A stretch of 64,000 nt of DNA from CAYGVT01 sp964353355 (GCA_964353355.1 CAYGVT010000017.1:1-64000), one strand, 5' to 3'. Numbered from the stretch's first letter, positions 42,278-54,200 are shown. Notes: generated by a model from the letters alone, not told the origin. A program made the numbers and translations.

Positions 42278-45200
42278 GTGAGGAAGTCACTAGTGGTGGG
42301 GGTCCTAGCGGTCCTGCTCGCATTGCCAACCTTCGTAGGCCTACCGCATGAGGCCCCCGCGGACGGTCAGCCTTGGGACGAGGCTCAGGTCGGACCGCGC
42401 ATCACCGCACCGAATCTGGCCGAGGTCTCCGAGATATTCCGTGGCCTCCAGGGTTTCTTCACCGAGAACCTCGGCCTGGTCGACAATCCCGAGGTCAGAT
42501 TCTACGCGCAGGGGGACGCTCTGTCGGTTGGGTTCACGCTCGATGGCCTCATCCTATTGCTGTCAGATGACCGCACTTCGGATGGCACCTCGACCGGTGA
42601 GGGCCCCTCCGAGACCTACGTTCTCAAGCTGTCGTTCGAGGATGACCGGTCGGTGGAGCCCGTGGGCTTCCATGCGGTGCCGCACTTGACGAACTCATTC
42701 GTCGGCAACGACGCATCGAAGTGGGTGCGCGGGGCCAGGAGTTTCGAGGAGGTGAGGTACGAGGGCCTGTACGAGGGCATCGACCTCAGGTTCCACTTCA
42801 AGGATGGACGCCTGAAATACGACTTCATCCTAGCCTCGTGGGCGGACCCCGGCTCGGTGCGGATGAGATACGATGGTGCCACCGGGCTCCGTGCGGACCC
42901 GGAGACCGGCGACATGTTGGTCTCGACGCCCATGTGCACGCTCAGGGACGAGCGGCCCGTCATCCTCTGGGAGGCGGCGGGTATGGCAAGGAGCTGCCCT
43001 GGCGATTTTGCGCTCGGCGGGAATGGCTCTTGGGGTTTCGCCCTGCCCGAGGGGGTTCCGCGTGGCGTCCCGATGACCATTGACCCTGGACTGGCATGGT
43101 CTACGTTCCTCGGGGGTTCCGGGAGGGATACCCTCTACAGCGTGGCTGTGGATAAAGATGGGTCAGTATATGCCGTCGGACAGACCGACTCGATCAACTA
43201 CCCGACCACTTCGGGAGCCTACGACCGCACGCAGAACCAATATAAAGGGCTCGTGACGAAACTGGACCCATCGGGCTCAACGATACTGTTCTCCACCTTT
43301 TTCGGGGGGACGAACAGCACTGTCCCGGGTGGTAGCACTGTGACCCAGTCCGCTGGAATGACACCCGATGGGAACCTTGCCCTGGCGAGCATCACATATT
43401 GCGATGATTGCCCGACAACGCCGGATGCCATCTACGCGACACATAGGGGTAGAGCAGACATTTACTTCCTCGTCCTCAATCCACAGGGGAGCGACTTGGT
43501 CTATGCCTCATACCTTGGAGGAAGCGATCGGGACGTCGCGCATGACCTCGTCATCGACGATGAAGGCGCCGTCGTCATCGTGGGCGAGACCAGCTCTCCC
43601 GATTGGACGGTCCCGCCCAATACGTACTGCAGCACCTACAATGGCGTCAATGACGTGTTTGTCCTGAAGTTGAGCCCCACGTACCATGAGATACGAGCGA
43701 TGACCTACCTCGGTGGGACATCTAACGATATGTCCTACCAGACCGACGTCGATTCCGACCAGAACATCGTGGTTACGGGCGGGACATTCTCGACCGACTT
43801 TCCAACAACACCGGGTGCCTATTGCACGACCCATGCAGGATACCTCGACAGCTTTCTCACGAAGTTCGACCCGAATTGCACAAGATTGATCTTCTCCACA
43901 ATGTACGGGGGGACTGGCCAGGACGATGGCTGCCGTCTCCGTGTGTGCGGTGATGGCAGGATCTGGGTCGGGGCCGAGACGACCTCCCCGGACTACCCCG
44001 TCACTCCTGATGCCCAATACGATAGCTTCTCGGGAGATGTCGATCCTGGCATCTCGGTCTTTGATGCTACCGGGTCGCGCTTGCTTTATAGCACCTACTT
44101 CCCGGGGACGAGATACGAATCGGTCTACGGCTCGGCTATCGATGAGAAGACGAATCAAATCTATTTCTACACCCGCAGCAGCTCAACCGTGCTGCCAACG
44201 ACCAAGGGATGCTATTGCCCCGTGTACTCCGGAGGTTCCAATGATTTGCTGGTCGTCGGTTTCAACCTCACAACTTACAAGTTCGATTACTGCACGTACA
44301 TAGGTGGGTCGGGGGTGGATAATGTCGATCTCTCATGGGGCGACACCATGATGGTCGATGATGAGGGCTATCTCTACCTCGCAGGAACGACTGCCTCCAC
44401 CGATTTCCCGACGACCGGGCAGGCGGCGACCCGTGCATACGCCGGAGGTACATTCGATGGTTTCGTCCTCAAGCTCGACCCGAGGCCAATCCAAGACCCG
44501 CCGGAAAAACCGACCGGTCTGGTATCGAGGCCTGGCAACAATCAAGTTGAGGTCATGTGGGATAGTCCGACAGCAGAAAACTACAAGGTTCACAAGTACC
44601 AGGTCTTCAGGTCGCCCAGGGACAGGCTGGGGCCAGATGCCATCAAGTGGTTGGTCACAAAGGGAACATCATACAAAGACATGACGGTACAGAACGGGAA
44701 GACATATTATTACTGGGTCTCGGCCTTCAATAGTGTGGGGGAAGGCGCCCTCGCCGGACCGGTGGATGGTCGGCCCATGGGGTCGCCCAGCGCGCCGCAG
44801 AACCTCGTCGCGCAGAGCGGAAACGGACGCGTCACGCTCACCTGGACGCCCCCGGCCACCATGAGTGGCGGGCAACTGCTAGGTTATGTCGTGCTGAAGG
44901 GTGGCAACAGCCATGAGCTCGTGCAACATGCCTTGATCGGCGCAGATGATAGGTGGGAGGACACGGAGGTCGAACTGGGCAAGACCTATTTCTATTCCCT
45001 GAAGGCTTTCAATGAGATATTCTCTGGTGAGCAGAGCTCGATTGTCGGTATCAAGGCAAGGGATAGGGCCTCGGCACCATTGAAGGTTAGTCTGGTGCCC
45101 ATCGACAGGGGCGCTCTCATCTCATGGCAACCCCCCTTCAGCAATGGGGGCGCCACGATCCTTGGTTATCACATCCTCAGGGGACCATCCGAGGAATCCA

Positions 45201-46681
45201 TGGAGATTGTCGGGATCACGTCACCATCCGAGCGGTCCCTCCCCAACTATGGTCTGACCAACGGAGTGGAATACAACTACAGTGTGGCAGCTTTCACCGA
45301 GGTGGGCATGGGCTACCCTAGCGAGCCTCTCACGGTCAAGCCAACCGGCACGCCCTCAGAACCACGCAACTTCATCGCGATGAGAGGCGACGGGTCCGTA
45401 CGCCTGATATGGGATTCCCCCGCGAACGATGGCGGATGGCCAGTGACGGGTTATAAGGTGTACGCGGGGAAGGAAATCCTCGTGGAAATCGAATCGAACC
45501 TGAATGCGACGTATTACCTTCACACAGGATTGACGAATGGCGATCCATGGTATTACTCCATTAGCGCAATGAATAGATTGGGGGCGGGCCCAAAGAGTAA
45601 CATCTCGTTCGCTGTCCCTCTCGGACAATCGGAAGCTCCCGCTTCATTCATCGTGGAACCGATGAGGGGTATGGTAAGGCTCTCATGGTATACCCCCCTC
45701 GACACAGGAGGGGCACCCCTCTTCGAGTACCGCATCTATCGTGCGATGACGGATTCCCCTTTCGAGTATCTGAAGGGATTGGCCACCACGGCCCTCAATT
45801 ATTGGGATTACGAGATCGTCAACGGAAGGACGTACAAGTACTATATCGTCGCGGTGACGGAGATGGGCGAAGGGCGTTCGACATCCATCGAATCGGCCAT
45901 CCCATATGGGTCTCCAGGCAGACCATCAGGTCTATTTCTGGAGGCCGGCGACCGCAGAGTGACACTCCATTGGACCGCTCCGGAGAACGATGGAGGAAGA
46001 GCAGTCGAGGGATACAGCATTTTTCGCGGCCTCTCCCCCCAGTCTATGGTGGAACTTCTCAAGGTCACGCCACAGGAGACCTACACGGACATGAGCACGG
46101 AGCTCACGAACGGAGTCGATTATTACTACAGCATCAGAGCGCTGAATGAGGCGGGCGAAGGACCCGAATCGGACGTCATGACCGCACGTCCTGCGGGGGT
46201 CCCTGGCGTGGTCTCGGATTTCGCTGTCACATCAGAAACGGGAACGATCATACTCACATGGAAACCGCCGGCCATAGGGGGAGGTCGCTCCGTCATCGGC
46301 TACGTGATATACAGGGGCAGGACCATATCGGGGATGGTTGCCTACAGGACCCTCGGTACGGCCCTGAGCTTCTTGGACCTAGACGTGGAACTGGGCGAAA
46401 GCTACTTCTATTCCGTTTCCGCCGTCAATACCGAGGGCGAGGGTGACATTGCCACGCCGAGGCTCATCGAGGTACCCCCGAGGATGTCCGGTGGTTGGAC
46501 CGGAGAATCGGCCCTCTACTGGGTTCTTGTCATTGTGGTGCTCAGTGTCATGACCTTGATGGTCATCGTCGTCCTCGTGCGTAACAGGTTCACCCGCCCA
46601 CCATCACGTCATGGTTCTTCTAAAGAGAAATCGGCCAATCGGACTGGTGGCAAAGCAGATGGTAGGGGTGGTGGTCGATGA
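42278..46681 (+). CDS. Giant surface protein with SBBP repeats and seven fibronectin type III domains
   Basis: A 1467-aa protein. GTG start with GGGAGGGA eight bases ahead; signal peptide MRKSLVVGVLAVLLALPTFV. Residues about 55-260 form the N-terminal domain that usually precedes SBBP repeats (FFTENLGLVDNPEVRFYAQG). About 265-735 are SBBP beta-propeller repeats (FLGGSGRDTLYSVAVDKDGS and similar units with NYPTT or DFPTT ends). From about 740 seven fibronectin III domains follow, each with a P-x-x-P-x-x-L start and TYYYxVxAxNxxGEG end. A membrane helix (YWVLVIVVLSVMTLMVIVVLV) and a basic tail close the protein. It is a surface stalk or adhesin-like protein. Its stop overlaps the ATG of the next gene (ATGA), a paralogue. 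Confidence 0.88.
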   Translation: MRKSLVVGVLAVLLALPTFVGLPHEAPADGQPWDEAQVGPRITAPNLAEVSEIFRGLQGFFTENLGLVDNPEVRFYAQGDALSVGFTLDGLILLLSDDRTSDGTSTGEGPSETYVLKLSFEDDRSVEPVGFHAVPHLTNSFVGNDASKWVRGARSFEEVRYEGLYEGIDLRFHFKDGRLKYDFILASWADPGSVRMRYDGATGLRADPETGDMLVSTPMCTLRDERPVILWEAAGMARSCPGDFALGGNGSWGFALPEGVPRGVPMTIDPGLAWSTFLGGSGRDTLYSVAVDKDGSVYAVGQTDSINYPTTSGAYDRTQNQYKGLVTKLDPSGSTILFSTFFGGTNSTVPGGSTVTQSAGMTPDGNLALASITYCDDCPTTPDAIYATHRGRADIYFLVLNPQGSDLVYASYLGGSDRDVAHDLVIDDEGAVVIVGETSSPDWTVPPNTYCSTYNGVNDVFVLKLSPTYHEIRAMTYLGGTSNDMSYQTDVDSDQNIVVTGGTFSTDFPTTPGAYCTTHAGYLDSFLTKFDPNCTRLIFSTMYGGTGQDDGCRLRVCGDGRIWVGAETTSPDYPVTPDAQYDSFSGDVDPGISVFDATGSRLLYSTYFPGTRYESVYGSAIDEKTNQIYFYTRSSSTVLPTTKGCYCPVYSGGSNDLLVVGFNLTTYKFDYCTYIGGSGVDNVDLSWGDTMMVDDEGYLYLAGTTASTDFPTTGQAATRAYAGGTFDGFVLKLDPRPIQDPPEKPTGLVSRPGNNQVEVMWDSPTAENYKVHKYQVFRSPRDRLGPDAIKWLVTKGTSYKDMTVQNGKTYYYWVSAFNSVGEGALAGPVDGRPMGSPSAPQNLVAQSGNGRVTLTWTPPATMSGGQLLGYVVLKGGNSHELVQHALIGADDRWEDTEVELGKTYFYSLKAFNEIFSGEQSSIVGIKARDRASAPLKVSLVPIDRGALISWQPPFSNGGATILGYHILRGPSEESMEIVGITSPSERSLPNYGLTNGVEYNYSVAAFTEVGMGYPSEPLTVKPTGTPSEPRNFIAMRGDGSVRLIWDSPANDGGWPVTGYKVYAGKEILVEIESNLNATYYLHTGLTNGDPWYYSISAMNRLGAGPKSNISFAVPLGQSEAPASFIVEPMRGMVRLSWYTPLDTGGAPLFEYRIYRAMTDSPFEYLKGLATTALNYWDYEIVNGRTYKYYIVAVTEMGEGRSTSIESAIPYGSPGRPSGLFLEAGDRRVTLHWTAPENDGGRAVEGYSIFRGLSPQSMVELLKVTPQETYTDMSTELTNGVDYYYSIRALNEAGEGPESDVMTARPAGVPGVVSDFAVTSETGTIILTWKPPAIGGGRSVIGYVIYRGRTISGMVAYRTLGTALSFLDLDVELGESYFYSVSAVNTEGEGDIATPRLIEVPPRMSGGWTGESALYWVLVIVVLSVMTLMVIVVLVRNRFTRPPSRHGSSKEKSANRTGGKADGRGGGR

Positions 46682-49600
46682 TACCGGCGCGTTTGACGGC
46701 TCCCCTCATGGCCGTCCTTGTCATCTTGCCCGTCCCATCCGTGCTCCTCCCGGACTTGGGGGAGGACCCGGTGGATCTCGGAACTGTCTCGCCACCCCTT
46801 TCTATGGACGGCGGGTCATCAAAGGCGTTGGAAGGTTTCCGCAACCTCGATGGGCACTTCATAGAAAACAAAGGCCAGTTGGACAATGCGGATGTCAGGT
46901 ACTACGCGTTGGGGGACCCGCTCTCCGTGGGCCTCACGCCTACAGGTTTGATCCTCACGCTGTGCGGTTCGCCGGACGGGGGCACGACCACAGCGAGTGC
47001 CATTCATCCCGAAATGGTCGTGTTCAAGCTCAACTTCTTGGGAACCGCCCCAGTCGAACCCTCCCCCTGCGCGGTTGCGACGCATCCCACAAACTACTTT
47101 ATCGGGAACGATGCCTCGAGATGGGTCCAGGGCGCGAGGAGCTATTCAGAGGTTCGCTATAGCGATATCTATCAGGATGTGGATCTCAGGCTCTACTTCA
47201 ATGAAGGTATGCTGAAGTACGAGTTCCTCGTCGGGACGGATGGTGACCCAAGTTCCATAAGGCTCGGTTACGAGGGAGTGGACGATGTGAGGGTAGAGGC
47301 GCTTACGGGCGACATGCTCGTGCGCACCGCCATCGGCACCATCAGGGATTCAAGGCCCATCATCACGTCCACGAGGGGTGAGAGGGAGACACGCATCGAT
47401 GCCAGCTTCGAGCGCCCCGAAAAGGGGGTCTTCGGCTTCAATGTTCCTCATGATGTCCTCGGTCAAAGGCCTTTCATCATAGACCCCGGTCTCCGGTTCA
47501 GCACATATCTGGGAAGTGCAAAGCGCGATGAGGTGTTCTTCTCCACTGCAATCGATTCCGATGGCAACATCATGGTCGGGGGTTACACCGGTTCTAACGA
47601 TTTTCCCACAACACCAGGTGCGTACAATCGCACATGGAACGCGTACAAGGCCTTCATTGCCAAGTTCGACCCGACACTCTCGGCCATGTTGTTCTCAACC
47701 TTCTACGGGGGAGATGAATCCAATTCATTGTCCGCGACATTCGACTATAGCATTGACGTCCTCAAAGATGACAGGATCCTCGTGGTAGGGCATACGACCG
47801 CGAGCAACTTCCCTGTCACGGATGATGCATTCGAGGAGCACTACCAGGGATTGTCAGATGGATACATTGTGGTTTTGAGTGGGGATGGGGGGTCGCTCCT
47901 CTATTCCTCTTACTTCGGTGCGGAACAGGACGACGGGGGGTTCTCGACCGCGCTCCTGCAGGATGGCTCGCTCCTGATCATGGGAGCCACCGCATCATCC
48001 GGACTGCCCACCACCCCTGGCGTATTCCAGACGACGAAGTCCAAAGGCACCGATATCTTCCTGGCCAAGTTCGACAGCTCCCTGAAGCGGCTGGTCTTCT
48101 GTACCTACATCGGGGGCTCGGCCGAAGATATGTGCATCTCCGGTGGAACGGTGGGCTGTGACCTATATGGTGACATATACCTGGTCGGTTATACATCCTC
48201 AGGTGACTTCCCGACCACCAGCAATGCCTACAGGAGGATACCCCAGGGAAACCTCCCTGACATGTTCTTCATGAAGCTCACTTATAACGCGAGCCGTCTC
48301 CTCTACGGTACTTATCTAGGTGGTGATGGCGAGGATTATCCCGTTTGGCTCCATGTGACACAGATCGGACAGGCCTACGTCCTTGGTTACACGAATTCCA
48401 AGGACTTCCCCGTGACCGTCGATGCCGCCGACACAACACTCGATGGGGCTTGGGACGGCTTTATCCTGGCGCTTGACCAGTATGGCTATCCCAGATACTG
48501 TACACTGTTCGGAGGAGATGGCGATGATTGTATCTATCGTGGGGTTTTTAATCCAGAGAGGGATCTCATCATATTCGCCGGCGAGACCTCATCAACCGAC
48601 CTTCCCTGGACGACCGGCTGCTATTGCCCCGTGCTTGCTGGCGGGCATAACAACATCTTCGTTGGGGGGTTCTCCAGGATATCCTATTCCCTCAGGTATT
48701 GTACCTACATGGGTTCCCCGGGTACCAATTCACAAGATTCTTCGACGATACGGCGCCTCTCCCTCAAACGGGAAGGCGAACTGGTCATGGCGGGGCTCAC
48801 AAAGTCGACGGACTTCCCCACCACCCGAAGTGCATTCATGAGGGTCGGTTGCGGTCTGAACTGGGATGGGTACCTCTTTGTCCTGGACCCGACCCCAGTC
48901 CCGCCACCTGTGGCTCCCACAGGATTCAGCGCCCTTGCTGGCGATGCCCATGTGAGACTAGAATGGGACAGGCACATCAATGAGAGCTATGTCACACTGG
49001 GGTACGCGCTCTTCCGCGGGCTCACTCCAGACCAGCTGGACCTCTTGGCCAATACCACCGCAAACACCACGTACGAGGATACCAACGTCACCAATGGCAA
49101 GCGGTACTATTACGAGGTTAGGGCCATAAACAGCATGGGTGCGGGTGAAGCTGCCGGTCCCTTGGAGGCAAGGCCCATGGGCATGCTCTCCGAGCCCCAA
49201 AACTTGACGGCGAGCACTGGCGAAGGGACCGTCGTCCTTACCTGGGACCCTCCGAGCTCAACTGGCGGCGTGGAGGTCCTCGGCTACCACATCCACAGAG
49301 GTTCATCGGACACCAACCTGATACCACAGGATTCTGTCATCTCGCAGATGAATTTCACGGACACCAGCGTGCTCCCTGGGACCTATTACTGGTACGCAGT
49401 CGTGGCCTACAACGAGCGGGGCAATGGCACCGTGAGCACTCCGTTACAAGTGAAGGCGCTGGGCAGGGCATCCGCGCCCACGATGCTCAAGGTCAACGCG
49501 GGGAACGGATGGGTTGACATCACCTGGGGTCCTCCGGAATCGACGGGAGGAGCACCCATCCTCGGCTACATGGTCTTCAGGGGACCCTCGCCCGAGGAGA

Positions 49601-51105
49601 TGGCACCTTTGTGCAGCACAAGCCCGCAGGGATTGGGCCACAATGATACGACCGTCGAGGGCGGAGTAGTCTACTACTACTGCGTCGTCGCCATGACCGA
49701 GCCGGGCGAGGGCCGTCCTACCGAGGTTCTCAGCGCGCGACCCACGGGCGTTCCTGGGCCACCGCAGGGTCTCGCGCTAAGGGCGGGCGACAAGCAGGTC
49801 CGCCTCACATGGACGGGTCCGCTGACCGACCGCGGCATGCCGGTCACGGGTTACAGGGTCTATCTCGGTGCCGACCCCGACTCGCTCAAGCGCGTGGAGA
49901 GCCTCGGCGATGTGCGGGAGTACACACGCAGGGAGCTCGAGAACGGGATCATGTACTACTTCGCGGTCTCGGCGGTCAACCTCAACGGCGAGGGCCCCAG
50001 GTGCGCTGCCATTCCCGCTATACCCCTGGGCGTTCCGGATGCGCCCGTCAACCTGACGGCATCGGTTGCGGTCGACCAAGTCAGGCTCCGCTGGAACCCA
50101 CCGCTGGACACCGGGGCCGCTCCATTCCTCGATTATGTCGTCCTGCGGGGGGCCTCAAAGGATGCGCTCATGCCATTGTTGGCATCCCCCCTAAGGGATG
50201 CACGCGAGTATTTGGACACGGACGTGGAACTAGGCGCCACGTACTTCTACAGCGTGCTGGCCATCAACCCGTACGGTGCGGAGGGCCCGCGGACGGACTG
50301 CGAGGAGGTGCTGGTCGCGGTGCCTCCAGGTGCGATAACCGGCTTGACGGTCGACGCTGGGGATGGATGGGTGAACCTGACATGGGCTCCTCCCACCACC
50401 ACAGGGGGTCTTCCCGTCACTGGCTACATCGTCCTCAAGCGGACCGTGGACGGGGACCTGGCGGAGGTCGCGTACCCAGGGGAGACCTATCTCAAGGATG
50501 TCTACGTGGACAACGGCATCACGTACTTCTACGCGGTACGTGCCATGAACAGGGCCGGGTCAGGGCCGTACGAGGTCGTGGTGAACGCCACCCCGTGGGG
50601 AAGCCCTCCTGCGCCAGAGGGGCTCACCGTCCATCTTCGGGACGGTAAGGCCGTCGTACGGTGGGAGCCTCCATCGGGACCCTGCGCCCCAATCACAGGG
50701 TACGTCCTGATGAGGGGGAACTCCCTCACCATGATGAAAATCGTCGCCGAGTTGGGCTTGGAGACCGAGTACATTGATTCAAGCATCGAGCCCGGTAAGG
50801 TCTATTATTACACAGTGAGGGCGAGAGCCGCGGTTGGTGACGGGACCGAGGCAAAACCTGCGAGAATACAAGTACCCGAGGACCTGGGTCTGCTCAAGGT
50901 GGCGACAATAGCCATCGGTGTACTTTTCATGGTGCTTGTGATGTTCCTCATCGCGGGATGGCAACGTGCCAGGACGGTCAGGGCCGACGAGGAACACGAG
51001 GGTGAGCATCGAGGGGAACATACGGTGGACGACCAAGGCCCTCCGGAGGATTCATCGGACGCTGACCCGGTCGGTGAGGGCACAGACAAGGGTGTGGGGC
51101 CTTAG
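46678..51105 (+). CDS. Giant surface protein, paralogue of the preceding SBBP/FN3 protein
   Basis: A 1475-aa protein with the same order as its neighbour: a signal peptide (LTAPLMAVLVILPVPSVLLP), the N-terminal domain with HFIENKGQLDNADVRYYALG, SBBP repeats (TYLGSAKRDEVFFSTAIDSD onward, each with a DFPTT-like end), seven fibronectin III domains from about residue 740, then a membrane helix (VATIAIGVLFMVLVMFLIAGW) and an acidic cytoplasmic tail rich in Glu, Asp and His. ATG 46678 overlaps the upstream stop, so the two are translationally coupled and probably made in similar amounts. They are diverged enough that duplication is not recent. Ligands are unknown. Confidence 0.88.
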   Translation: MIPARLTAPLMAVLVILPVPSVLLPDLGEDPVDLGTVSPPLSMDGGSSKALEGFRNLDGHFIENKGQLDNADVRYYALGDPLSVGLTPTGLILTLCGSPDGGTTTASAIHPEMVVFKLNFLGTAPVEPSPCAVATHPTNYFIGNDASRWVQGARSYSEVRYSDIYQDVDLRLYFNEGMLKYEFLVGTDGDPSSIRLGYEGVDDVRVEALTGDMLVRTAIGTIRDSRPIITSTRGERETRIDASFERPEKGVFGFNVPHDVLGQRPFIIDPGLRFSTYLGSAKRDEVFFSTAIDSDGNIMVGGYTGSNDFPTTPGAYNRTWNAYKAFIAKFDPTLSAMLFSTFYGGDESNSLSATFDYSIDVLKDDRILVVGHTTASNFPVTDDAFEEHYQGLSDGYIVVLSGDGGSLLYSSYFGAEQDDGGFSTALLQDGSLLIMGATASSGLPTTPGVFQTTKSKGTDIFLAKFDSSLKRLVFCTYIGGSAEDMCISGGTVGCDLYGDIYLVGYTSSGDFPTTSNAYRRIPQGNLPDMFFMKLTYNASRLLYGTYLGGDGEDYPVWLHVTQIGQAYVLGYTNSKDFPVTVDAADTTLDGAWDGFILALDQYGYPRYCTLFGGDGDDCIYRGVFNPERDLIIFAGETSSTDLPWTTGCYCPVLAGGHNNIFVGGFSRISYSLRYCTYMGSPGTNSQDSSTIRRLSLKREGELVMAGLTKSTDFPTTRSAFMRVGCGLNWDGYLFVLDPTPVPPPVAPTGFSALAGDAHVRLEWDRHINESYVTLGYALFRGLTPDQLDLLANTTANTTYEDTNVTNGKRYYYEVRAINSMGAGEAAGPLEARPMGMLSEPQNLTASTGEGTVVLTWDPPSSTGGVEVLGYHIHRGSSDTNLIPQDSVISQMNFTDTSVLPGTYYWYAVVAYNERGNGTVSTPLQVKALGRASAPTMLKVNAGNGWVDITWGPPESTGGAPILGYMVFRGPSPEEMAPLCSTSPQGLGHNDTTVEGGVVYYYCVVAMTEPGEGRPTEVLSARPTGVPGPPQGLALRAGDKQVRLTWTGPLTDRGMPVTGYRVYLGADPDSLKRVESLGDVREYTRRELENGIMYYFAVSAVNLNGEGPRCAAIPAIPLGVPDAPVNLTASVAVDQVRLRWNPPLDTGAAPFLDYVVLRGASKDALMPLLASPLRDAREYLDTDVELGATYFYSVLAINPYGAEGPRTDCEEVLVAVPPGAITGLTVDAGDGWVNLTWAPPTTTGGLPVTGYIVLKRTVDGDLAEVAYPGETYLKDVYVDNGITYFYAVRAMNRAGSGPYEVVVNATPWGSPPAPEGLTVHLRDGKAVVRWEPPSGPCAPITGYVLMRGNSLTMMKIVAELGLETEYIDSSIEPGKVYYYTVRARAAVGDGTEAKPARIQVPEDLGLLKVATIAIGVLFMVLVMFLIAGWQRARTVRADEEHEGEHRGEHTVDDQGPPEDSSDADPVGEGTDKGVGP

Positions 51106-51176
51106 ATTCGGACGGGGATGTCCTTTATGAATCGTTTAAGACAGCAAAGGTATCCGTTTGTTAAATAACCGCAAGG

Positions 51177-51187
51177 TTTTTTTATTC
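51177..51187 (+). promoter_or_regulatory. TATA-like element of the chimeric sensor gene
   Basis: TTTTTTTATTC, 39-49 bases before the GTG at 51226, in a region closely similar to that upstream of 42278. Confidence 0.5.
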
Positions 51188-51225
51188 CCCAGGGTCTTGG
51201 TTGCTAGGTAAGGGAGGGAAGCCAG

Positions 51226-54200
51226 GTGAGGAAGACAGTGATGGTGGGGGTTCTAGCGGTCCTGCTCGCTTTGCCAACTCTCGTGAGCCTGCCGCAAGGT
51301 GCCCCTGCAGACGGGCAGTCCTCGGACGGGGCCCGGGTCGTCCCACGCACCACCGCACCAGACCTGGCCGAGGTGTCCGGGATGTTCCATGGCCTCCCGG
51401 GTTTCCTCACCGAGAACCTCGGCCCGGTCGACAACCCCGAGGTCAGGTTCTACGCGCAGGGGGATTCTCTCTCCGTAGGCCTCCCACGCGACGGGCTCAT
51501 CATCACCCTCCTCCTCCTGGCATCGAATGGGGCGTCGCCCCCGGACGGGAAGGGCGATGTCCGCGAAGTCACCGGCGCACCCGCTGGGGGCACCGTACCT
51601 GCGGCCTGGTGGGGTGCGGGAACGGATAGCTGCATAGGACCCATGTGGGACCAGAACGGGCTCACGTTCATGGACGGCACGGGCACCTCGGCCACCACTG
51701 GCGATCCCTTCGCCTTCAACCTGACGGTGGAGGGCGGCGATGGGGTGCGGAACGTCCGTGTTGTTCACTGGTTCGGTAATCGCACCGCAGAGGCTCGCAA
51801 CGAATCGATGACAGCGGTCGACATCGACGCGGGTGGTAATGGCACCTATGGCCACGACGGCCTCGTCGTCCCCTCGGACTCGCTGGCGCCCATCGGCTAC
51901 TCGTTCGCGGCCATGGCACCGAACGGCACATGGGCCTCCACGCCCCCCAGGTCCATCGAGGTGATCGACAACGACCTACCCATGTTCGGACAGGACCTCT
52001 CGGACGCCGAGATGCTCACGGGCAGGAATGTGCGGCTGGCAACCGAGGTCCAGGACAACATCGGCGTGGACGAGGTCTGGGTGATGTACAACACAACCCA
52101 GCCGCCAGTGTTCCCCTATCCGACGATGGTCGAGGAGAGCCCAGGGGTGTGGAGCTACGACGATATCGCCCTCCCCATCGACTCGCTCGCGACATTCCAC
52201 TACAAGTTCATCGCGATAGACACGAGCGGTGGGGTCCAGCACTCGGCGGAAAAGTCCAAGGTCCCGATTGATGTGGTCGCTCCCTCCATCGTTGCCGACC
52301 GCACGGGCGAGTGCGTGAAGGGCATAGCCACCAACATCACGGTGGAGGCCGAGGACAACATCGCCGTCGCATCCGCACACGTCACATACTGGCTCGGCGG
52401 GACGATGGTCGGGGACAACCTGACGATGGTTTCCAGGGGGTTGGGCATCTTCAGCATCGGGGTCGAGGTCCCGCGCCATCCGACGGGGCAGCTCACCTAC
52501 ATCGTCAACGTCACCGACGGCCGGTCATGGGCCACTGGGCCGATGTGGAACAGGACGCCCGTGAACAAGCCCCCGGAGGTGCAGGGGCTCCTTGAATGGC
52601 GGGTCACCGAGGGCATCTATGACGCCTTCGACCTCTCCACGCGCATCGTCGACCCGAACGACCCCCTCTCCGCCATCACGGTCACATGCTCCGCGCCCAA
52701 CATCGACGTGGACGGTCTCGTCCTCCATGCCCGTTACGACGTGCCCATCCCGGACCATCTGTTCGACATCAACGTGTCGGACGGGGAGGACGTGACCCGC
52801 GCCCAAGTGTGGGTACACATCCTGAAGATGAACGACCCGCCAGTGTTCACCAGCATACCCCCGACGGGCGGCCAGGTCAACGTGACGTACTCCTACCAGG
52901 TCGCATACACCGACGAGGAGCGCGAGGACACCCACACCTTCTCGCTCGCCGCAAGGCCCGATGGCATGACGGTGGACGCGAACGGCCTCGTCACCTGGCG
53001 GCCCACGCGGACCCAGCACGATTACCAGGAAGTCAGCCTTACGATATCGGACAGCGAGGCGATGGTCCACCAGAGATGGACAATATTCGTGACCCCCGAG
53101 CCCAAGCCCAAGAACCAGGCCCCTGTGTTCAAGGGCTCGCCCCCGAGGGCGGCGCAGGTGGGAACGGAGTACAGCTGGGACGCCGAGGCGACCGACGCCG
53201 ATACGGAGGACACGCTCTACTTCCACCTCCTCACGGGCCCGGCCAACTGCTCCTTCGACAACCGTACAGGCATGCTCAGATGGACACCTTCGTTCCCCGG
53301 GAATAATGTCTCGGTCGACGTGCCCTTCGAGCTCGAGGTCACCGATGGGTACGACCATGTGAGGCTGCCCTTCGTGGTGAGGGTCAGGAGCCTACAGGAC
53401 GCACCGCCATCGATCATCGGCACGATGGACGACGTGACCATCACGGGCCCGTGGAGGACGGGGCTCTCGGAGCACATGAGCGACCCGGACGATTCCGTTG
53501 CGAACCTCACGTGGCGCATCGAGGTCAGCGACCCGGAGCTGCTGTCCGCGACAGTGGAGCTCGGGAAGCTCGTTCTGCGGCCAATGGTAGGTCGCCAGGG
53601 GAAGGCGGAGATCGTGCTCTACCTCGAGGACCCTTCGGGTCTCTATGACACCGTGACGTTCGATGTGCGGGTGGTGGAGGACGGGCCTGCCATCCCGGCG
53701 TGGCTTCTCGTGGTCCTCGCCGTCGTGCTCCTATTCATCCTAGCTGGCGGATTGAGCATGAGGCGCTCCGCCAGGAGGGAGGCCGCGCTCAGGGCGGCCG
53801 AGCGCGGCGAGGTCATCGCCGAGGTCGAGGAGGCACCAGCGGCGCGCGCGAAGGGCTCGGCCAAGCCCTCCTACATCGTAGAGGAGGTCCTCGTCGTCTA
53901 CCGCGACGGGCGCCTCATCGTGGATTGCGCGCGCGAGGAGTGCCGCACGAAGGACGCCGACCTGATGTCGGGCATGCTCATCACCATCCAGGGCATCATC
54001 CAAGACGGGCTAGAGCGCGGCGGGGAGCTCGAGAGCATCAAGTACGGCGACAACACCATTGTCATGGCCTGCGGCGACCACATCAACGTCGCGACCGTCA
54101 TCTACGGCGAGCCGGACGGCGAGCTGAGGGACAGGGTCGAGAGGATGCTCGCGAGGGTGGAGGGCTCCTTCGCGGGCGTCATCGAGGAGTGGACGGGCGA

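Noticed and set aside
44495..46480. Regular repeats resembling a tandem DNA array
   Set aside because: The periodicity comes from fibronectin type III domains in the protein; units are about 90 codons and diverged, not CRISPR or satellite DNA.
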